Shown here piece by piece: positions 7,336 through 11,422 of a stretch of DNA of 11,422 nucleotides. The notes beneath the pieces are model-generated. The model ran no database searches and was not told where the DNA came from. It saw only the letters and a list, made by a program, of their open reading frames with translations. Source of the DNA: an uncultured Haloferula sp. (GTDB lineage: Bacteria; Verrucomicrobiota; Verrucomicrobiae; Verrucomicrobiales; Akkermansiaceae); the NCBI GenBank assembly GCA_946481625.1, contig CAMLOZ010000045.1, positions 1 to 11,422 of the forward strand, given 5' to 3'. Position 1 is the first letter of the stretch. Each line of letters starts with the position of its first letter. The translations under genes were made by a program, and so were the position numbers.

Positions 7336-8538
7336 TCAGAGGCGGTGGCCCATCCGTTCGCGCTTGGTTTCGAGGTAGCGGGCGTTGTGGGGATTGGCGG
7401 GAAGCTTGATGGGAAGCTGCTCGACGATTTCCAGCCCGTAGCCTTCCAGGCCGACGACCTTCTTCGGGTTGTTGGTGAGGAGGCGGATCCTCCGCACGCC
7501 GAGGTCGCAGAGGATCTGGGCACCCATCCCGTAGTCGCGGAGATCGGAGCCGAAGCCGAGCTTTTCATTCGCCTCGACGGTGTCGAGCCCTTGCTCCTGC
7601 AGCTTGTAGGCGTGGATCTTGGCGGCGAGACCGATGCCCCTGCCCTCCTGGCGGAGATAAAGGAGGACGCCACCCTCCTTGGCGATGCGTTCCATCGCGG
7701 CATCGAGTTGCCCGCCGCAGTCGCAACGCTGGGAAAGAAAGACATCGCCGGTGAGGCATTCCGAATGGACGCGGACGAGCACCGGCTTCGAAGAATCGAT
7801 CTCCCCGCGAACGAGTGCGAGGTGGTGGGAGCCGTCGGTTTCCACCCGGTAGAGGTGGCAGGTGAACTCGCCGTGGTCGGTGGGGAGACCGATCGTTTCC
7901 TCCCGCACCACCAGCTTCTCCGAGCGGCGGCGCGATTCGATGAGCTGGGCGATGGTGCAGGCTTTCAGGCCATGGGTCTTCTGGAAGCCGCCAAGATCAC
8001 CCACACGGCCCATGGTGCCGTCCTCATTCATGATCTCGCAGATCACGCCGGCAGGTGTCTGTCCGGCGAGGCGGGCCAGATCGACGGCAGCCTCGGTGTG
8101 GCCGGCGCGACGCAGCACGCCGCCATCGCGAGCCTGGATCGGGAAAATGTGTCCGGGATGCACGAAGTCCTCCGGGCCCGCCTTGGGGTCCGCCAGCAGC
8201 TTCACGCAAAGCGCCCGGTCGGCGGAGGAAATGCCGGTGCTGATACCCTTGGCGGCATCCACCGAGATGGTGAAGGCAGTGCGCTGGACCTCCCGGTTCC
8301 GGCGCGTCATCTGCGGCAGGTCCAACTGCTCGGCCCGCTCCTGGGTGATCGGGGCGCAGATCAGGCCGCGGCCATGGACGGCCATGAAAGAGATGATCTC
8401 CGGGGTGCAAAGCGCCGCGGCGGCGATCAGGTCGGCCTCGTTCTCGCGGTTCGGATCGTCGGCCACGATGACAACGCGGCCTGCGGCCACTTCGGCGATG
8501 ATTTCCTCGATGGGGCTGAAAACAAGCGGGGTGGCCAT
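7336..8538 (-). CDS. ribBA: Bifunctional DHBP synthase / GTP cyclohydrolase II
   Basis: Supplies both branches of riboflavin synthesis: the N-terminal half makes 3,4-dihydroxy-2-butanone 4-phosphate from ribulose 5-phosphate, and the C-terminal half opens GTP to the pyrimidine precursor. In the 400-residue product, residues 1 to about 203 are RibB-like, with the acidic loop [11 protein letters not shown] (27-37), the substrate segment TGISSADRA (101-109) and HPGHIFP plus [17 protein letters not shown] (127-159). Residues from about 206 onward are RibA-like, with zinc ligands Cys261, Cys272 and Cys274 in the expected CxnCxC spacing and the catalytic segment RQEGRGIGL (296-304). Both halves look complete and active. 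The start is the ATG at 8538 (complement). I found no FMN-riboswitch signature upstream. rhaM follows after 5 nt. Confidence 0.97.
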   Translation of the reverse strand: MATPLVFSPIEEIIAEVAAGRVVIVADDPNRENEADLIAAAALCTPEIISFMAVHGRGLICAPITQERAEQLDLPQMTRRNREVQRTAFTISVDAAKGISTGISSADRALCVKLLADPKAGPEDFVHPGHIFPIQARDGGVLRRAGHTEAAVDLARLAGQTPAGVICEIMNEDGTMGRVGDLGGFQKTHGLKACTIAQLIESRRRSEKLVVREETIGLPTDHGEFTCHLYRVETDGSHHLALVRGEIDSSKPVLVRVHSECLTGDVFLSQRCDCGGQLDAAMERIAKEGGVLLYLRQEGRGIGLAAKIHAYKLQEQGLDTVEANEKLGFGSDLRDYGMGAQILCDLGVRRIRLLTNNPKKVVGLEGYGLEIVEQLPIKLPANPHNARYLETKRERMGHRL

Positions 8539-8784
8539 GGGCGGGCTTCAGCGTCGTTCCTGAGGGGCCTAAGGTCAAGGGGAGGGGGCGGCAAATGCGA
8601 ACGCTGAACATCGGACATCGAGCGCCGGATTTTGGATGAAAAGGCCAGGGGAAGGGATGGGCATTGTCGGGGTGGACGGGGACGGGTAGAGAGCATGTCG
8701 CATTTTTCATGCTCGGGCGGGATTTTCCCTTTCCCCCGGTGAAAGGCCTTCGCCAATCTCCACGCACCATCCACCCCACGAATC
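8539..8784. promoter_or_regulatory. Divergent intergenic region with a 7-bp inverted repeat
   Basis: These 246 nt separate minus-strand ribBA from the plus-strand sugar gene and must hold promoters for both. The clearest structure is GAGCATG / CATGCTC (8691-8697 and 8708-8714) around a T-rich 10-nt loop, which could be an operator or a leader hairpin for the sugar operon. On the minus strand a TTGACC lies about 35 nt before the ribBA ATG, with no good -10 partner. No small ORF with convincing features is seen. Confidence 0.4.
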
Positions 8785-9837
8785 ATGTCACGACCCGTCA
8801 CTCTTTTCACCGGCCAGTGGGCCGACATTCCTGCCGCGGAGCTTTTCCCGAAGGTCAAAGCCATGGGCTTCGACGGCGTGGAACTGGCCTGCTGGGGCGA
8901 TCATTTCGACGTGCAGGCGGCCCTGAACGACCCGGCCTACATTCCGGCCCGCTGGGAAATGCTCAAAAAGCACGGCCTCGCTTGTTACGCGATTTCCGCT
9001 CACCTCGTGGGACAGGCGATCTGTGATCTCATCGACGAGCGCCACAAGTCGATCCTTCCCGACCATGTGTGGGGCGACGGCGATCCGGAAGGCGTTCGTC
9101 AGCGAGCTGCGCAGGAGATGATCGATACCGCCAAAGCCGCGCGGAAGTTCTTCGACGCCGGCAAGGAATACATGGCCTCGCATCCCGCTGGCTCCGGAAA
9201 GACCGTGGTGAACGGTTTCACCGGGTCCTCGATCTGGGGCGCGCTCTACGCTTTCCCTCCGACCAGCCAGGAGTATATCCAGAAAGGTTTCGATGACTTC
9301 GGGAAGCGCTTCAAACCCATCCTCGACGCCTTTGAAAAGGAGGATGTTTACTTCGCGTTGGAGGTTCACCCGACCGAGATCGCCTTCGACATCGCTTCCG
9401 CACAGCGCGCCGTCGAGGCCGTGGGCGGCCACAAGCGTTTCGGTTTCAATTATGACCCGAGCCACCTCGGCTATCAAGGCGTGGACTACGTGAAGTTCAT
9501 CTATCAGCTCGGCGACCGCATCAACCACGCCCACATGAAGGACGTGTGGTGGGGCCACGGCGACGGCACGGTCGGCGTGTTCGGCGGCCACACGGATTTC
9601 TGCGATGCCCGCCGCTACTGGGACTTCCGCAGCGTCGGCCGCGGCGATATCAACTTCGAAGAGGTGATCGTGGCCCTCAACGACATGCGCTACTCGGGCC
9701 CGCTCTCGATCGAGTGGGAAGACGGTCGCATGGACCGCTTTCACGGAGCCACCGAGAGCTGCGCCTTCGTGAAGAACCTCGACTTTCCGCGGAACACCGT
9801 CGCGTTCGACGCCGCCTTCGACAAATCGAACCAGTAA
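8785..9837 (+). CDS. Xylose-isomerase-like TIM-barrel sugar isomerase/epimerase or lyase
   Basis: Cytoplasmic TIM-barrel protein of the AP-endonuclease-2/sugar isomerase-epimerase superfamily (350 residues, no signal peptide). The divalent-metal site expected for the superfamily is visible: Glu193 in ALEVHPTE, Asp224 in NYDPSHLGY, His250 in NHAHMKD and Glu310 in SIEWED. The N-terminus ([12 protein letters not shown]...[15 protein letters not shown]) matches the first strands of the barrel. An insertion near residues 125-165, rich in Gly and Ser, may shape the substrate pocket. A Gfo/Idh/MocA dehydrogenase starts 13 nt after the stop, so the two form an operon. In characterised systems such pairs act on inositols, keto-sugars or levoglucosan-derived 3-keto intermediates, by epimerisation, elimination or hydration. 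The reaction here cannot be assigned. Confidence 0.9.
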   Translation: MSRPVTLFTGQWADIPAAELFPKVKAMGFDGVELACWGDHFDVQAALNDPAYIPARWEMLKKHGLACYAISAHLVGQAICDLIDERHKSILPDHVWGDGDPEGVRQRAAQEMIDTAKAARKFFDAGKEYMASHPAGSGKTVVNGFTGSSIWGALYAFPPTSQEYIQKGFDDFGKRFKPILDAFEKEDVYFALEVHPTEIAFDIASAQRAVEAVGGHKRFGFNYDPSHLGYQGVDYVKFIYQLGDRINHAHMKDVWWGHGDGTVGVFGGHTDFCDARRYWDFRSVGRGDINFEEVIVALNDMRYSGPLSIEWEDGRMDRFHGATESCAFVKNLDFPRNTVAFDAAFDKSNQ

Positions 9838-9850
9838 CCTTCCCACACTC

Positions 9851-10930
9851 ATGTCCACCAAAGTAGGTATCATCGGAGCCGGCGGCATGCTGCGCTATCA
9901 CGCCGCCGGATTTCGTCAGGCTGGAGCCACCGTCACGGCGGTGGCCGATCCAGCACCGGGAGCCGCGGCCAAGGCGGCTGAGGCTTGGGATGTCCCCGCT
10001 CATTTCGAGAGTGTGGATGCGATGCTGGCAGAGGCCGATATCGACGCCGTGTCGATCATCGTGCCGAACAAGTTCCACATGCCGCTGGCCATCCAGTGCC
10101 TGAAGGCGGGCAAGCATGTCTTCAGCGAGAAGCCGCCGGCGCTCAATGCCGGAGAGGTGGAGGAGATGATCGATGCCGCGAAGGCGGCCGGGAAGAAGCT
10201 GATGTTCAACTTCAACAACCGCGCCCGTCCCGAGTCGATCGCGATGAAGGAATACGTCGCGGACGGCACCGTGGGCCGGATTAATTCGGCCCAGGCCAAG
10301 TGGATCCGCCGCACCGGGATTCCAGGCTTCGGTGGTTGGTTCACGACCAAGGCGCTCTCCGGCGGTGGTCCGGTCATCGACCTGCTGCACATGATCGACC
10401 TGGCACTCTATTTCATGGGTTACCCGGAGCCGGCACACGTGCTCGCTCAGACCTTCAACGACCACATCACCGACAAGGGCTTCAAGGGTCCTTGGGGTAT
10501 TCCCGACCGTGCCGACGGCACCAACGATGTCGAAGCGGCGGCCCACGGGTTCGTCACTTTCAAGACCGGTCAGGTCCTCTCGCTGCAGGTCTCCTGGGCG
10601 GAGATGGTGAAGCGCGAGGAAGTTTCCGTGGTCTTCCAAGGCACGGGGGCGGGCGGCAAGGTGGAGCGTCTCTTCGGGCGCGACGGCATCGACGAGACCG
10701 CAATCGATACCTGTGAACTTTACGTTCAGGAAGGGGGGCGTTCGGTCAACCGCAACATCATCACCGAAGCTTGCGAAGACATGGGCCGCAGCGCTTCCGC
10801 CGCGAACTTCATCCACGCCATTGAAGGCAAGGCCGAGGCCTTCAACACGCCGGACCAGGCGCTCAAGCTGATGAAGATCATCGACGCGATCTACAAATCC
10901 GCCGAGACCAAGGCCCCGGTGGCGGTGTAA
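9851..10930 (+). CDS. Gfo/Idh/MocA-family NAD(P)-dependent sugar dehydrogenase
   Basis: Cytoplasmic oxidoreductase, 359 residues, with the family's two domains. The N-terminal Rossmann fold (about 1-125) shows the dinucleotide loop GAGGML at residues 9-14, where leucine takes the place of the usual third glycine, and Asp33 at the end of strand 2, which favours NAD(H) over NADP(H). The family signature is SEKPPAL with Glu93-Lys94-Pro95; the lysine is catalytic in characterised members. In the C-terminal domain, GGGPVIDLLHMID supplies the conserved Asp177, His180 and Asp184 near the substrate. There is no Tat or Sec signal, unlike many planctomycete and verrucomicrobial paralogues. It is co-transcribed with the TIM-barrel gene (13-nt gap). 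Members act on inositols, glucose, 1,5-anhydrofructose and similar compounds; the substrate is not readable here. Confidence 0.92.
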   Translation: MSTKVGIIGAGGMLRYHAAGFRQAGATVTAVADPAPGAAAKAAEAWDVPAHFESVDAMLAEADIDAVSIIVPNKFHMPLAIQCLKAGKHVFSEKPPALNAGEVEEMIDAAKAAGKKLMFNFNNRARPESIAMKEYVADGTVGRINSAQAKWIRRTGIPGFGGWFTTKALSGGGPVIDLLHMIDLALYFMGYPEPAHVLAQTFNDHITDKGFKGPWGIPDRADGTNDVEAAAHGFVTFKTGQVLSLQVSWAEMVKREEVSVVFQGTGAGGKVERLFGRDGIDETAIDTCELYVQEGGRSVNRNIITEACEDMGRSASAANFIHAIEGKAEAFNTPDQALKLMKIIDAIYKSAETKAPVAV

Positions 10931-10940
10931 GCAGAGTTTT

Positions 10941-11043
10941 GAACCGCCAAGACGCCAAGTTCGCCAAGTCTGGAGATCATCGGATCCAAGTCCTTCCCAG
11001 TCTTCCGTCTTGAAGCTTGGCGTCCTTGGCGTCTTGGTGGTTC
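10941..11043. repeat. Long imperfect inverted repeat of CGCCAAG units
   Basis: Two 28-nt arms, 10941-10968 and 11016-11043, are inverted copies matching at 25 of 28 positions; one of the three differences can still pair as G-T in RNA. The arms are 47 nt apart. Each arm contains three CCAAG copies, spaced 8-9 nt, in the pattern CGCCAAG-NN. It fills most of the 150-nt gap between two co-directional dehydrogenase genes and begins 10 nt after a stop codon. It resembles dispersed intergenic palindromes of many environmental bacterial genomes. It may fold as a transcript hairpin that attenuates the downstream gene. No target-site duplication or transposase is visible. Confidence 0.85.
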
Positions 11044-11080
11044 ATACCGTTCTTCACCCGAGTGTTTCTTGATATCCCTT

Positions 11081-11422
11081 ATGAATCGCAAACTTCGAAT
11101 GGGCATGGTCGGCGGTGGCCGGGGTGCCTTCATCGGCGCCGTGCACCGCATGGCCGCCAATCTCGATGGCAAGATCGAGCTCGTCGCCGGTTGCTTCTCT
11201 TCCGATCCGGAGAAGAGCAAGGCGTCCGGTGAAGACTTCTTCCTCGATCCTTCCCGGGTTTACACCTCCTACGAGGAGATGGCTGCGAAAGAGGCGGCGC
11301 TGCCCGCTGACAAGCGCATCGATTTCGTTTCCATCGTCGTCCGGAACAACCTCCACGTCCCGGTGGCGAAGGCGTTCCTCGCCGCAGGCATCAACGTCAT
11401 CTGCGACAAGCCGATGGCTCTG
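11081..11422 (+). CDS. Second Gfo/Idh/MocA-family dehydrogenase, 5' part
   Basis: The window ends after 114 codons of an open frame with no stop, so only the Rossmann domain is seen. The start [19 protein letters not shown] gives a glycine-rich dinucleotide loop. The sequence continues [26 protein letters not shown] and [20 protein letters not shown], and reaches the family signature in the form CDKPMAL, with Asp in place of the usual Glu before the catalytic Lys-Pro. The Ala-Val-His-Arg segment after the loop marks a different subfamily from the upstream dehydrogenase, so this is not a recent tandem duplicate. Expression may be linked to the upstream operon by read-through of the inverted repeat, or driven from its own promoter in the 37 nt after it. 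No Shine-Dalgarno precedes the ATG. Confidence 0.9.
   Translation, partial: MNRKLRMGMVGGGRGAFIGAVHRMAANLDGKIELVAGCFSSDPEKSKASGEDFFLDPSRVYTSYEEMAAKEAALPADKRIDFVSIVVRNNLHVPVAKAFLAAGINVICDKPMAL

Noticed and set aside
7345..8607. Plus-strand open frame opposite ribBA
   Set aside because: ribBA is unambiguous on the minus strand; the plus frame has no recognisable domain.
8539..8784. FMN riboswitch upstream of ribBA
   Set aside because: Looked on the minus strand for the conserved RFN-element segments and found none.
8788..10816. Antisense open frames across the TIM-barrel and dehydrogenase genes
   Set aside because: Both plus-strand genes carry full family signatures; the antisense products are low-information shadows.
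8785..10930. C-glycoside deglycosidase operon
   Set aside because: The family needs a small beta subunit gene beside the TIM-barrel subunit; none is present between or around these genes.
10941..11043. CRISPR array
   Set aside because: The copies are inverted rather than direct, only two in number, with no regular spacers and no cas genes.

Overview
This GC-rich window looks like chromosomal DNA from a free-living Gram-negative heterotroph of the Verrucomicrobiota or a related PVC lineage. The lineage is an inference from three things: GspE/F/G-type secretion genes, Gfo/Idh/MocA plus TIM-barrel sugar genes next to housekeeping genes, and starts that almost all lack a Shine-Dalgarno sequence. 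There are 13 genes (two cut by the window edges), no tRNA or rRNA, no CRISPR array, and no transposase or integrase.

Left block (1-2963, plus strand): the 3' part of a GspE/PilB-type ATPase, a GspF/PilC-type inner-membrane protein and a GspG-type major pseudopilin. Together they form the core of a type II secretion or type IV pilus-like assembly machine. The block ends at a well-formed hairpin terminator. Next come a low-complexity lysine/alanine/proline-rich protein of unknown function (plus) and a convergent two-helix membrane protein of unknown function (minus).

Middle block (4236-8538): an unusually AT-rich intergenic strip with an 18-bp palindrome, a weakly supported small ORF, then cysS (cysteinyl-tRNA synthetase) and hemB (porphobilinogen synthase of the metal-site type lacking cysteines) on the plus strand. 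hemB abuts, stop against stop, a minus-strand pair: ribBA (riboflavin precursors) followed after 5 nt by rhaM (L-rhamnose mutarotase).

Right block (8539-11422, plus strand): a divergent intergenic region, a xylose-isomerase-like TIM-barrel protein with a complete metal site, a Gfo/Idh/MocA dehydrogenase 13 nt downstream, a long inverted repeat built from CGCCAAG units, and the start of a second Gfo/Idh/MocA dehydrogenase. One TIM-barrel isomerase or lyase with two NAD-dependent sugar dehydrogenases suggests a small catabolic route through a keto-sugar intermediate; its substrate cannot be read from the sequence. This cluster and the inverted repeat are the parts most worth following up. I saw no clear evidence of a wholly new system.
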